DNA from: JAHEJX01 sp041605955
Lineage (GTDB): Bacteria > Actinomycetota > Acidimicrobiia > Spongiisociales > UBA5794
Assembly (NCBI GenBank): GCA_041605955.1
Contig: JBFIXI010000038.1
Coordinates: 1 to 39,820, forward strand
Reading direction: 5' to 3'
DNA length: 39,820 nt
The translations under genes were made by a program, and so were the position numbers. Numbering within the stretch: the stretch's first letter is position 1; every line of letters begins with the position of its first letter. The notes under the pieces were generated by a model that saw only the letters and a list, made by a program, of their open reading frames with translations, was not told where the DNA came from and did not search any database. Positions 6,872 to 15,945 of this stretch are shown one piece after another.

Positions 6872-8211
6872 GCCTCGACTGGACACTCGGTGACGTCGCC
6901 TCTTGGGTGGGAACGCTGATGGGTGATCCAGAGTTGCGCGTTCATGCGGTGGCGACCGACTCGCGCACTGTCGGTGACGGTGACCTGTTCGTGGCGATAA
7001 CCGGCGACAGCCACGATGGGCATGACTACGTTGCGGACGCGCTGACTGCCGGGGCCGTTGCGGCCGTCGTCGAGGCGGGGCGTACCACGGCGCAGCCACG
7101 GATCGAAGTCGCCGCCACCCTGACCGCGTTGCGCGACCTGGCGGCGAAGCGTCGGAGCGAGCTGGCCATGCCCGTGGTAGCCATCACCGGAAGCACCGGG
7201 AAGACGACGACCAAGGACATGCTGGCTTCGGCGATTCCGGGCGCGTGGGCTTCGCCTGCGTCGTACAACAACGAGATTGGGGTGCCGCTGACCGTATTGC
7301 AGACGCCGTCGACCGCCCAAGCGCTCGTGGTCGAGATGGGATCGCGCGGTCGCGGCCACCTGGAGTGGCTGATGCCGGCAGTGCGGCCGCAAGTGGCAGT
7401 GATCACCAACATCGGCGTGGTGCACCTCGAGACGTTCGGGGACGTGGACACTCTCGTGGAGTCGAAGTGGGAGCTGGTGGCAGCTCTCGGGCGTGATGGG
7501 GTGGCAGTGCTGCCGGCGAACGATGCTCGCCTCGCTCGCTCTCATCGCGGGCAAACCGTCACGTTCGGAGTCGAGTCGGCGGGTGACGTGGTTGCTCGCG
7601 ATGTCGAATTCGACGACGGTAGAGCGCACTTCACCCTCGACACCCCCCAGGGCCAGCGCGAGTTGCGGTTACAGCTCCCGGGGCTTCACCAGCCTGCCAA
7701 CGCCGCTGCGGCTGCAGCTGCCGCGTTGGCGGTCGGCATCGAGCTGGACGCAGTGGTGGCAGGTCTCGGTGCAGCCACTGGGTCCAAATGGCGAATGGAG
7801 ATTCACCGAGGCCGCTTCACGGTCATCAACGACGCGTACAACGCCAATCCCACTTCGGTCGAATCTGCCCTGCGCACGACCGTCGGCCTGGGGGGCCGGC
7901 CGCTGGCGATCCTGGGTCGGATGGCTGAGCTCGGCGACGTCGCCGAAGCCGAGCACATCCGCATCGGCCGGTTGGCGGCTTCTCTGGGGTTCGCGGTGGT
8001 AATCATGGTCGGCGAAGACCCCGGCTTGGCCGACGGCGCCGGGTCCATCGCGCAGCGGGTCGGGTCTCCCGAAGAAGCCCTCGACGTCGTAGCCGAGCTC
8101 GTTCGCCCCGGCGACAACGTGCTGGTGAAGGCGTCGCGGGCGGTCGGCCTCGAGGAGTTGGCGGAACAGCTGGTGGATCTGGCGGCCGCCAATGCGGGGA
8201 GCGCAGCATGA
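6868..8211 (+). CDS. murF: UDP-MurNAc-pentapeptide synthetase MurF
   Basis: The protein has 447 residues. MurF ligates D-Ala-D-Ala to UDP-MurNAc-tripeptide, the last cytoplasmic peptide step. The N-terminal domain contains ATDSRTVGDGDLFVAI, the counterpart of the MurE uridine-binding block. The ATP-binding loop T107-G-S-T-G-K-T-T114 has the GSTGKT form typical of MurF rather than the GTNGKT of MurE/MurD. NNEIGVPLTVL and VINDAYNANPTS further along are also MurF hallmarks. It starts in a 4-base overlap with murE and ends in a 4-base overlap with mraY. Confidence 0.97.
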   Translation: MSLDWTLGDVASWVGTLMGDPELRVHAVATDSRTVGDGDLFVAITGDSHDGHDYVADALTAGAVAAVVEAGRTTAQPRIEVAATLTALRDLAAKRRSELAMPVVAITGSTGKTTTKDMLASAIPGAWASPASYNNEIGVPLTVLQTPSTAQALVVEMGSRGRGHLEWLMPAVRPQVAVITNIGVVHLETFGDVDTLVESKWELVAALGRDGVAVLPANDARLARSHRGQTVTFGVESAGDVVARDVEFDDGRAHFTLDTPQGQRELRLQLPGLHQPANAAAAAAAALAVGIELDAVVAGLGAATGSKWRMEIHRGRFTVINDAYNANPTSVESALRTTVGLGGRPLAILGRMAELGDVAEAEHIRIGRLAASLGFAVVIMVGEDPGLADGAGSIAQRVGSPEEALDVVAELVRPGDNVLVKASRAVGLEELAEQLVDLAAANAGSAA

Positions 8212-9263
8212 TCTCGCTTCTGATCTCTGCCGCCACCGCGCTGACCATCACCATCTTGGTCACTCCGCTGGCTATCCGTGTGCTGCGGGCCAACAACATC
8301 GGCCAGTTCATCCAAGAGGAGCTGGAGGGGCACGCCCACAAGCGGGGCACTCCCACCATGGGAGGCGTTGTGATGCTCGTGGCGGTCACCGTCGGCTACA
8401 TAGGCGCCCACTTCCGGTTCTTCAGCTTTGGTGAAGGATTGGGTTTCTTCAGCCAGCCGTTCGCTCCCGAAGGCTGGCTGGCCGTTCTCGGTTTTCTGGG
8501 CATGGGCGCCATCGGGTTCTTCGACGATTTCGTGAAGTATGCCCGCAAGGAGAACAAGGGCTTGTCGAAGCGGTGGAAGTTCCTGGGCCAGCTGGTGGTG
8601 GCCGGCTTCTTTGCATGGGGAGCCGTGGCCGCCGGAGTCTCGACAGAGCTGTCGGTGGCGCGGCCTACCGGCATCGAGCTGGGCCCCACCCTGTACGGGT
8701 TGCTCGTGCTGTTGATGCTCACCTCAGCTGCCAACGCGGTCAACCTCACCGACGGCCTCGACGGCCTAGTCGCCGGGTCGGGGTCGCTCGTCTTCGGGGC
8801 ATACGTGCTCGTGGCCTTCTGGCAGTTCCGTAACCCGGATACCTATCCGGCCCAGGGAGCGCTCGATCTGGCGATATTCGGCGCGGCCGTGGTCGGCGCG
8901 GTGCTCGGCTTTCTGTGGTGGAACGCCGCTCCCGCCAAGATCATCATGGGCGACACCGGCAGCCAGGCCCTGGGGGGTGCCCTAGCGGCGTTGGCGCTGC
9001 TCACCAACACCCACCTGCTCCTGATCTTGCTCGGCGGCCTCTATGTGATGGTGACCGTCTCGGTCATCCTCCAAGTGTTCTCGTTTCGGCTCTTCGGCAA
9101 GCGCATCTTCCGGATGGCCCCGCTGCACCACCATTTCGAGCTCAAGGGCTGGCCGGAGACGACCGTCATCATCCGCTTCTGGATTCTGGCGGGCGTCATG
9201 GTCGCCGTCGGCGTCGGTGTCTTCTACGCCGACTTCCTGGTGGTAACGGAGGGGGGCCTGTGA
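8208..9263 (+). CDS. mraY: Phospho-MurNAc-pentapeptide transferase MraY
   Basis: The protein has 351 residues with about ten membrane helices. MraY transfers phospho-MurNAc-pentapeptide from UDP to undecaprenyl phosphate at the inner face of the membrane, making lipid I. The catalytic Asp pair D106-D107 (FFDDFVKY), NLTDGLDG at 179-186, the Mg-binding G248-D-T-G-S252 and the triple histidine H307-H309 (PLHHHFELKGW) are all in place. HKRGTPTMGG near the N-terminus is also typical. The gene overlaps both murF (ATGA) and murD (GTGA) by 4 bases. Confidence 0.98.
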   Translation: MISLLISAATALTITILVTPLAIRVLRANNIGQFIQEELEGHAHKRGTPTMGGVVMLVAVTVGYIGAHFRFFSFGEGLGFFSQPFAPEGWLAVLGFLGMGAIGFFDDFVKYARKENKGLSKRWKFLGQLVVAGFFAWGAVAAGVSTELSVARPTGIELGPTLYGLLVLLMLTSAANAVNLTDGLDGLVAGSGSLVFGAYVLVAFWQFRNPDTYPAQGALDLAIFGAAVVGAVLGFLWWNAAPAKIIMGDTGSQALGGALAALALLTNTHLLLILLGGLYVMVTVSVILQVFSFRLFGKRIFRMAPLHHHFELKGWPETTVIIRFWILAGVMVAVGVGVFYADFLVVTEGGL

Positions 9264-10540
9264 GCCGCATTCTCATACTCGGGGCCGCAATATCGGGTCG
9301 CGCCGCCGCCCGCCTGGCCCGGCGCCACGGACACGACGTGACCATCTACGACCGGAGGCAAGCGGCGGTTGCCGACCTGACCGACGTCAGATCGGCAGGC
9401 GGCGATTGGGATCCAAGCCTGCTGGCTCATCAAGATCTCGTTGTCACCAGTCCCGGCATCCCCTGCCATGCGGCTCCCATTACCGACACGTTGGCGGCCG
9501 GCATCGAGCTGATATCCGAGATGGAGTTCGGCTACCGCCACCTCGAGGCACGATGCGCGGCGATCACGGGTACCAACGGCAAGACGACGGTGACCGCAGC
9601 AGCCGCCGAGATGATGACCGCCAGCGGCATGGACGCAGTGGCGGCGGGCAACATCGGGCTGGCCGTCAGCGATGTCGCCGGGCGCGGTCACGATGTCGTC
9701 GTGATCGAGGCCTCGTCGTTCCAATTGCAGTTCATCGACACCTTCCATCCCGAAGCGGCGGCCATCTTGAACGTGGCTCCGGACCACCTCGACTGGCACG
9801 GCAGTGCCGCCGCCTACATCGCCGCCAAGAAGCGGATCGGAGAAAGGCAGACCGACCGGGACATCATGGTCTTCGATGCGGACGACCCAGGGGCGGTAGA
9901 CGCCGTCGCCGGTCTTCCGGCAAGGCTGATCCCGGTGTCCGGTACCAGGCGCCCGCGAGGAGGAAATGGGCCCGAGGGCGACCACATCGTGATCGGAGAG
10001 ACGACGGTGACCCGGCCCCCGCTCGATGCGGCCTTCACGATGGACCTGACTGCGGCCGCAACGGTGGCCAGTCACCTGGGGGCCACCGGTAGCGCGCTCG
10101 AAAAGGTCGTGACCGCTTTCACTCCCGAAGAGCATCGGCGTACGGTTGTGGGCCGCTGGGATGGTGTGGCCTGGGTCAACGATTCGAAAGCCACCAATCC
10201 GCATGCCGCAGTGGCGGCCGCGCGGGCTTATCCCGCTGTGGTTCTCATCGCCGGAGGTCGCAACAAGGGCCTGGATCTCTCGGCGCTGCCGCGCGTCGAG
10301 ACGGTGCAGGCTGTCATCGGGCTCGGCGAGGCCAGCGCGGAGCTCGAAGCGGCGACGCCCGCCGGGCGCTTCTACCCGGTGACCACACTGGAGCGTGCGG
10401 TCACCCTGGCGGACGAGCTCGCCGAACCTGGGGACACGGTGTTGCTCGCCCCTGGTTGCGCCAGCTTCGACATGTTCACCGACTACCAAGAGAGGGGCCG
10501 GCTCTTCACCGAGCTGGTGCTCGCTCGGAAAGGCGCCTGA
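9260..10540 (+). CDS. murD: UDP-MurNAc-L-alanine:D-glutamate ligase MurD
   Basis: The protein has 426 residues from a GTG start in the 4-base overlap GTGA with mraY, preceded by GGAGGGGGG. The open frame continues far upstream inside mraY, but that part is a shadow. MurD adds D-Glu to UDP-MurNAc-L-Ala. The N-terminal Rossmann-like domain begins ILILGAAISGRAAARLARRH. The ATP loop I102-TGTNGKTT-V is followed by the central motif NVAPDHLDWHGS and the C-terminal VNDSKATNPHA and IAGGRNKG blocks specific to MurD. Its TGA shares one base with the ftsW ATG. Confidence 0.97.
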   Translation: MSRILILGAAISGRAAARLARRHGHDVTIYDRRQAAVADLTDVRSAGGDWDPSLLAHQDLVVTSPGIPCHAAPITDTLAAGIELISEMEFGYRHLEARCAAITGTNGKTTVTAAAAEMMTASGMDAVAAGNIGLAVSDVAGRGHDVVVIEASSFQLQFIDTFHPEAAAILNVAPDHLDWHGSAAAYIAAKKRIGERQTDRDIMVFDADDPGAVDAVAGLPARLIPVSGTRRPRGGNGPEGDHIVIGETTVTRPPLDAAFTMDLTAAATVASHLGATGSALEKVVTAFTPEEHRRTVVGRWDGVAWVNDSKATNPHAAVAAARAYPAVVLIAGGRNKGLDLSALPRVETVQAVIGLGEASAELEAATPAGRFYPVTTLERAVTLADELAEPGDTVLLAPGCASFDMFTDYQERGRLFTELVLARKGA

Positions 10541-11709
10541 TGGCCACCAGCGTCACGCCGATTGCCAGAGCTCGATCGATCAGGCGGGCTCGGGAGGCGG
10601 TGCGGGCCGCGGATCGCAACTCAGTGCTGGTGCTGCTCCCGGTGACCATATTGCTGATCGTGGGGCTCGGCGCAGTGCTGTCCGCCTCGAGCGTGATCGC
10701 CCGTATCGAGCGGGGCGACCAGTTCTTCTACTTCAAGCGCCAAATCATGTGGGCATTCCTTGGAATCGTTGTGCTGATGGCAGCCATCCGCATCCCGTAC
10801 CGGCTCTACAAGAAGTACGCCGGACTGATCTTCGCCCTTTCAGTAGTCGGCCTGGTGGCGACCCTGGCGATGGGATCGGTGCGGGGAGGCTCACGCCGCT
10901 GGATCGAGGTGGGTCCGGTCACCCTGCAGGCATCGGAGTACGCCAAGTTCGCGGTGGTGGTGTTCCTCGCCGCCGCCCTGTCCCGCAAAGCCGACTACCT
11001 GGGCCAATTCAGCCACTTCTTCTGGCCCGTAGCCGGATCGCTGGGGACCACTGCGCTCCTACTCATGATGGAGCCGGATCTGGGCACCACGATCCTCATC
11101 TCCGCCACTGCGATCGCCATGATGGTCGCATCCACCACTCCGTGGCGCTACGTAGTCGGGCTCACCGCGTTGGGCGCCGCCGCGGCGCTCGCCTCGGCGA
11201 TGCGCCAGCCGTATCAGATGGCGCGAATCCTGGCGTTCCTGACTCCCGAAGCAGACCCGCTGGGCTACGGCCTGCAGCCACTGCAGAGCCTGGTAGCACT
11301 TGGCACCGGTGGCCTGTTCGGCGTCGGCTTGGGCGCCAGCCGCGCCCGCTGGTCGTTCCTGCCGAACGCCCATACCGACTTCATATTCTCGATAATCGGC
11401 GAGGAAACCGGTCTGGCGGGTGCCCTCACTGTGATCGCATTGTTCCTCGTTTTGGCCATGGTGGGACTGAACGTCGCCCGGCGGGCGCCCGATGCCTTCG
11501 GCAGGCTGCTGGCCATCGGATTGGTGGCGTGGCTTTCGCTGCAAGCATTGATCAACATAGGTGGAGTGGCGGTCGTCCTACCAATCACAGGCGTTCCGCT
11601 GCCGTTCGTCTCCTCCGGAGGCAGCGCGATGCTGGCCAACATGATGGCCGCCGGCGTGCTCGTCAACATCGCCCGGGCAACGGCTCGACAGCACGAGAGG
11701 GCGAGATGA
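10540..11709 (+). CDS. ftsW: Lipid II polymerase FtsW (SEDS family)
   Basis: The protein has 389 residues with about ten membrane helices after a basic cytoplasmic tail of some 35 residues. FtsW polymerises lipid II glycans at the septum and works with FtsI. Family signatures include E178-P-D-L-G-T183 in the segment where SEDS proteins carry their catalytic Asp, RRWIEVGPVTLQASEYAKF, and L354-PFVSSGGS near the C-terminus. The start ATG 10540 overlaps the murD stop by one base; an upstream extension of the frame to 10456 is inside murD and rejected. It overlaps murG by 4 bases. Position between murD and murG favours FtsW over RodA. Confidence 0.96.
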   Translation: MATSVTPIARARSIRRAREAVRAADRNSVLVLLPVTILLIVGLGAVLSASSVIARIERGDQFFYFKRQIMWAFLGIVVLMAAIRIPYRLYKKYAGLIFALSVVGLVATLAMGSVRGGSRRWIEVGPVTLQASEYAKFAVVVFLAAALSRKADYLGQFSHFFWPVAGSLGTTALLLMMEPDLGTTILISATAIAMMVASTTPWRYVVGLTALGAAAALASAMRQPYQMARILAFLTPEADPLGYGLQPLQSLVALGTGGLFGVGLGASRARWSFLPNAHTDFIFSIIGEETGLAGALTVIALFLVLAMVGLNVARRAPDAFGRLLAIGLVAWLSLQALINIGGVAVVLPITGVPLPFVSSGGSAMLANMMAAGVLVNIARATARQHERAR

Positions 11710-12791
11710 CCTTCGCGATCGCGGCCGCTGGTACCGGAGGGCACGTATACCCGGCCCTCGCCGTTGCCGGAGCGTTGCGCGAGGCGGGGGTGGCCCGCGA
11801 GCGCATAGTCTTCGTGGGAGGGAAGCGGCTGGCCGCTACCGCGGTCCCGGCCAGCGGCTACGACTATCTCGAGGTAGACATCCGTGGCATGAAGCGGTCA
11901 CCGACGCCCTCCAACCTCACCCTGCCCGCGGTGATGCGGAGGGCTCGGAAGCGGATCCAACGCGAGTTCGAGAACCGGGGAGTCACCGTCGCCATCGCAT
12001 TCGGCGGATACATCGCCGTGCCCACCGCAGTCGCTGCCAAGCGGGCCGGAGCCAAGTTCTTCATCCACGAGCAGAACGCCGTCCCCGGGTTGGCCAACCG
12101 CGTGGTATCGAGTCGGGCCGTCGCCTCGTTCATCGCTTTCCCCGCAGCAGCCGAGAAGCTGGTGCGCACCCAGTTGGTCGGCAACCCACTACGACCGGCT
12201 CTAGCGCGGTTCAACCGCGACGCGCTGCGGGCCGAGGCGGTGAAGCGTTACGAACTGAGCGGCACCCGACCGATCCTGGGAGTCCTGGGAGGATCGCTCG
12301 GCGCCAAAGTGCTCAACGACGCCACCGAGCGGCTGGCAGATGCCCACGACCCTGGAGAGATATCGATTCTCCATCTCACCGGCCACGTCCACTTCGAGGA
12401 AGTGACGCCCATTGCGGCGGCCTCGGCACAGGAATGGAGAGTGCTCCCATTCGAAGACAACATGGAGTATTTCTATGCGGCGAGCGATCTCGTGTTGGCC
12501 CGGTCCGGGGCTCTCACAATCAGTGAACTGGCGGCGACCGGAACCCCGGCGGTGGTGGTGCCCTTTGCGGCCGGGACATCGGGGCATCAGGCAGCCAACG
12601 CAGTGAACCTGGTTGAAGCCGGGGGAGCCGAAGTCGTCGAAGAGCGTCACGTCGATCGGGTCCCGGCGCTGCTGCAACAGCTGCTGGCTGATCCCGACCG
12701 GAGGGTCTTGATGGCCGAGTCGGCTGCCCGCATGGGCACTCCGGATGCGGCCGAGGTGATTGCCAAAGCCTTGATCGAGGCGGCATCGTGA
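11706..12791 (+). CDS. murG: UDP-GlcNAc:undecaprenyl-PP-MurNAc-pentapeptide transferase MurG
   Basis: The protein has 361 residues. MurG is a GT28, GT-B-fold glycosyltransferase bound to the inner membrane face that converts lipid I to lipid II. The glycine loop G9-T-G-G-H13 (AAAGTGGHVYPALAVA) binds the acceptor diphosphate. HEQNAVPGLANRV, LGGSLGAKVLN and the donor-binding stretch RSGALTISELAATGTPAVVV are standard MurG motifs. The start is ATG 11706 in the ATGA overlap with ftsW; the longer open frame back to 10395 is a shadow of murD and ftsW. It overlaps murC by 4 bases. Confidence 0.97.
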   Translation: MTFAIAAAGTGGHVYPALAVAGALREAGVARERIVFVGGKRLAATAVPASGYDYLEVDIRGMKRSPTPSNLTLPAVMRRARKRIQREFENRGVTVAIAFGGYIAVPTAVAAKRAGAKFFIHEQNAVPGLANRVVSSRAVASFIAFPAAAEKLVRTQLVGNPLRPALARFNRDALRAEAVKRYELSGTRPILGVLGGSLGAKVLNDATERLADAHDPGEISILHLTGHVHFEEVTPIAAASAQEWRVLPFEDNMEYFYAASDLVLARSGALTISELAATGTPAVVVPFAAGTSGHQAANAVNLVEAGGAEVVEERHVDRVPALLQQLLADPDRRVLMAESAARMGTPDAAEVIAKALIEAAS

Positions 12792-14161
12792 ATCCGGGGC
12801 GCAGTCTCGAGGGCCACGACCGGGTGCACATCGTCGGGGCCGGCGGAGCTGGGATGAGCGGGCTCGCCAAGCTGTTGGCGTCGCTGGGTCACCGCGTGTC
12901 GGGCTCTGACCTCAAGCCAAGCGGTCGGCTCGAGGCTCTCACCGACATCGGGGTCGAGACCTGGGTAGGCCACCGCCCGGATGCAGTGCACGGAGTCGAC
13001 TTGGTGGTCACGAGCTCGGCCGTTCCCGTGAACGACCCCGAGGTGGTCGCTGCCCGGAAGTCGGGAGCGACCTGGTGGGAGCGGCCCGAGTTGCTCGACG
13101 CGTTGACAGCACGCCTACCTGCCATCGGCTTGGCTGGAACCCACGGCAAGACCACGTCGACGGCGCTGGCGGTCACTGCGCTTCGCGCCAGCGGACTGGA
13201 TCCGAGCTTCCTACTCGGCGGCCAGATGGTCGCGCTCAACACCGGTGCTCATTGGGGTGAGGATCCGGTCTTCGTCCTCGAAGCCGACGAAGCATTCGGG
13301 ACGTTTCGCAAGCTCCATCTGACCTCGTTGCTGATCACCAACATCGAGTCGGACCACCTGGACTACTACGAGACGGTCGCCGCCCTCGAGGAAGCCTTTG
13401 CTTTGGTGGCCCGGCGCGTGGACGGGCCCCGAATCGGCTGTATCGACGATCCCGGAGTGCGCCGATTGGCGGCGCGGGTTGAAGTCATCTCGTACGGTAC
13501 GTCCCCGTCAGCGGATTGGCTGATCAGCGACATCCGGGGCGTGGACGGCACCGTGGTGTTCAGGCTCACTGCGGAGGACTACTCCGGAGAGGTGGTGGTT
13601 CCCAAGCCCGGTGCCCACGTGGCGCGCAATGCAGCCGGGGTGATTGCACTACTCAGTGAGCTGGGTTACGACACCGCCGAGGTAGTCGAGGGTGTGTCCC
13701 AGTTCGCCGGCGTGCGACGCCGATTCGAAGTGCGTAGCCGCGTGGGCGACGTAACCGTCGTCGACGACTACGCCCACCATCCAACGGAGATCGCGGCCAC
13801 GATCGCGGCCGGCCGCGAGGGTGGATGGCGGCGCGTCTGGGCGGTGTTCCAGCCGCATCGCTACACCCGCACCGCCGCGCACGGCCCGGCCTTTGGAGAG
13901 CCCCTGGCTACTGCCGACCGCATCATCGTCACCGACGTCTACTCGGCCGGTGAGGCTCCGATCCCCGGTGTCGGCGGGCGTCTGGTCGCCGAATCAGTGG
14001 CGGCCGCCGGAGGAATCGTCGATTTCGCGCCCGACCTGGCGAATGCGAGCGCGCTGCTGGCGGCCGGGGTCGAGCCCGGTGATCTGGTCTTGTTGTTGGG
14101 GGCGGGGGATGTCAACAGCCTCGCCGAGCCGCTGGCGCTCAGCCTCGAGGAGCGCGGATGA
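12788..14161 (+). CDS. murC: UDP-MurNAc:L-alanine ligase MurC
   Basis: The protein has 457 residues from a GTG start overlapping murG by 4 bases. MurC attaches L-Ala to UDP-MurNAc, the first peptide-forming step. The N-terminal nucleotide-binding loop VHIVGAGGAGMSGLAKLL and the ATP loop A116-GTHGKTT-S (GTHGKT is the MurC form) are present. NIESDHLDYYET in the central domain and DDYAHHPTEIAATI in the C-terminal domain are MurC-specific. The length fits the family. It overlaps murB by 4 bases. Confidence 0.97.
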   Translation: MNPGRSLEGHDRVHIVGAGGAGMSGLAKLLASLGHRVSGSDLKPSGRLEALTDIGVETWVGHRPDAVHGVDLVVTSSAVPVNDPEVVAARKSGATWWERPELLDALTARLPAIGLAGTHGKTTSTALAVTALRASGLDPSFLLGGQMVALNTGAHWGEDPVFVLEADEAFGTFRKLHLTSLLITNIESDHLDYYETVAALEEAFALVARRVDGPRIGCIDDPGVRRLAARVEVISYGTSPSADWLISDIRGVDGTVVFRLTAEDYSGEVVVPKPGAHVARNAAGVIALLSELGYDTAEVVEGVSQFAGVRRRFEVRSRVGDVTVVDDYAHHPTEIAATIAAGREGGWRRVWAVFQPHRYTRTAAHGPAFGEPLATADRIIVTDVYSAGEAPIPGVGGRLVAESVAAAGGIVDFAPDLANASALLAAGVEPGDLVLLLGAGDVNSLAEPLALSLEERG

Positions 14162-15120
14162 GCCGCTTGGCGGAGTTGGAACGCAGCGGCGTAGTGACCG
14201 GCGACGTCGAATTGGCCCCGTTGACGACATACAAATTCGGGGGCCCCGCCCGTTGGTTCGTCACTGCGGCCGATGCCGCAGTCATCGGCGACGTGCTCGA
14301 CGCGGCCGCATCGGACGGCATACCCGTCCTGATGCTGGGTCGGGGCTCCAATTTGGTGGTGAGTGATGCCGGCTTCGACGGTGTGGTCATCCGCCTCGGA
14401 GGGGGACTCGCCGCGGCGAAGATCCTCGAGTCCGGAGAGGTCGTGGCCGGAGCCGCCATGCCTCTGCCGAAGCTGGCGAGGGCTTGCGCTCGTAGAGACC
14501 GCGGCGGGCTCGAGTTCCTGGTCGCCGTGCCCGGGTCGGTCGGGGGAGCAGTTCGGATGAACGCCGGTTGCCACGGTTCTGAGATTGCTGAGTGGTTGCT
14601 CAGCGTCGATGTATATCGGCCCGGCGTGGGGATGATCACAGTCCTCCGCGACGAGATGGAGATGAGCTACCGCCACAACTCACTCCCGGCCACGGACGTG
14701 GTGCTCACCGCCCGGCTGCGGACCATCTCGCGACCCCGCCAGGATTGTGAAGAGATCATGCGGGCCATCACGATGTGGCGAAAGGAGCACCAACCGGGGG
14801 GCACCTTCAACGCTGGCTCTGTCTTCAAGAACCCGCCAGGGGAGGCCGCCGGCCGGGTGATCGACTCCCTCGGACTCAAAGGCCTCGCGATCGGGGGGGC
14901 CCGGGTCTCACCCCGTCATGCCAACTTCTTCGAGGCCGCCGCCGGCGCGAGCGCCCAGGACGTCTACGACCTCGTCTGGGAGGTGCGCTATCGAGTGGCC
15001 GAGGCAAAAGGAATCGTTTTGGAGCCTGAGCTGCGGTTTGCGGGGGAATTCGCCAGGCATCCCCATGAAGGTGACATCGAGCTGCCGGAGCTCATAGTGC
15101 GAGATGGAGAGGACCGATGA
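14158..15120 (+). CDS. murB: UDP-N-acetylenolpyruvoylglucosamine reductase MurB
   Basis: The protein has 320 residues. MurB uses NADPH and FAD to reduce UDP-GlcNAc-enolpyruvate to UDP-MurNAc. The FAD-binding part includes TTYKFGGPARWF, GRGSNLVVSD and AVPGSVGGAVRMNAG. The catalytic Ser lies in TFNAGSVFKNP and a C-terminal Glu in GIVLEPELRFAG. The GSVFKNP form and short length are those of type II (Bacillus-like) MurB. Its place between murC and ftsQ inside the dcw cluster differs from streptomycetes and mycobacteria, where murB lies elsewhere. Four-base overlaps on both sides. Confidence 0.96.
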   Translation: MSRLAELERSGVVTGDVELAPLTTYKFGGPARWFVTAADAAVIGDVLDAAASDGIPVLMLGRGSNLVVSDAGFDGVVIRLGGGLAAAKILESGEVVAGAAMPLPKLARACARRDRGGLEFLVAVPGSVGGAVRMNAGCHGSEIAEWLLSVDVYRPGVGMITVLRDEMEMSYRHNSLPATDVVLTARLRTISRPRQDCEEIMRAITMWRKEHQPGGTFNAGSVFKNPPGEAAGRVIDSLGLKGLAIGGARVSPRHANFFEAAAGASAQDVYDLVWEVRYRVAEAKGIVLEPELRFAGEFARHPHEGDIELPELIVRDGEDR

Positions 15121-15890
15121 CAGCGATGGACCACCGGATTGCCATGCGGCGCCGAACCGTCAGGGAGGCGGGTGCCCGCCGCCGACTGGGACGGGTGCTC
15201 GTCGTCATCGGGTTCTTCGTCGCGGTGGGCCTCATCGCGCTGCTGCTGCAGTCGCCGGCGATGGCAGTGCAGGAGATCGAGATCGTCGGCGCGGATCGCG
15301 CCGACGTTCACGCAGTTCTCGACCATCACGGAGTGGTGGCGGGGGTACCAACGATCTCGGTGCGCCCCGATGCGATAACTGCCGACATCGAAGCCGATCC
15401 ATGGGTAGCGCGGGCCAGGACTGCGATTAGATGGCCGGGCACGGTAGAGATCACCGTGCTCGAGCATCAGCCGATCGCCTGGGTGGAAATCGGCGACACC
15501 TGGTATCGGGTCTCTGCCTCCGGCGCCGTGCTCGACGAGTCCCTGCCCTCGAAACGGGCGGCCCGGGTGGAGATCGGCGGTCTCAATGGCCAGCCGGGAA
15601 CGCAGTTGACGGGAGTCCGGGTGACGGCGGCGCTCGAATTCATCGCCAGCTTGCCCGGAGACCTCCGACGCAAGGCTGTGGTGCGCCCCGGAGCTGCCGG
15701 CACGCTGCGGGCCAGGGTGCAAGGTCACCTCGTTGACTTGGGGAGCCCGGTCGAGATGAGGGAAAAGGCGGCCTCGCTGACGGCGCTGCTGGCCGAGTGG
15801 GTTGCCGCTAAGACAGAGTTCTCGCTGGTGTCGCCGCTGCGTCCGGCCATAAGAAACCCTCAACAAAGGGTTGAAGGTCGTGAAACCTGA
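15117..15890 (+). CDS. ftsQ: Cell division protein FtsQ (DivIB)
   Basis: The protein has 257 residues. A basic cytoplasmic tail is followed by one membrane helix (VLVVIGFFVAVGLIALLLQS, about 27-46). A POTRA domain begins with VQEIEIVGADRADVHAVL and includes the conserved DPWVARARTAIRWPGTVEI block, and an FtsQ/DivIB beta domain follows (HQPIAWVEIGDTWYRVSASG). FtsQ links FtsL/FtsB to the rest of the divisome outside the membrane. It overlaps murB by 4 bases and lies 55 bp before ftsZ. A small hairpin (15855-15872) sits in its 3' end. Confidence 0.94.
   Translation: MTAMDHRIAMRRRTVREAGARRRLGRVLVVIGFFVAVGLIALLLQSPAMAVQEIEIVGADRADVHAVLDHHGVVAGVPTISVRPDAITADIEADPWVARARTAIRWPGTVEITVLEHQPIAWVEIGDTWYRVSASGAVLDESLPSKRAARVEIGGLNGQPGTQLTGVRVTAALEFIASLPGDLRRKAVVRPGAAGTLRARVQGHLVDLGSPVEMREKAASLTALLAEWVAAKTEFSLVSPLRPAIRNPQQRVEGRET
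15855..15872 (+). promoter_or_regulatory. Small hairpin at the ftsQ 3' end upstream of ftsZ
   Basis: AACCCT (15855-15860) and AGGGTT (15867-15872) form a 6-bp stem around the loop CAACAA. It lies inside the last codons of ftsQ, 74-91 bp before the ftsZ GTG. No U-run follows, so termination is unlikely. Promoters for ftsZ are commonly found in and after ftsQ in actinobacteria, so this could be an operator or an mRNA processing site. This is weak evidence. Confidence 0.3.
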
Positions 15891-15945
15891 TCCGACACGG
15901 TGGCGCGTACCAGCTAAAGTTCCGGTTCAGACCTAAGGGGATGAC

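Noticed and set aside
10395..11705. Long upstream extension of the murG frame
   Set aside because: This part lies inside murD and ftsW and reads as Arg/Pro-rich noise. MurG begins with its glycine loop right after ATG 11706.
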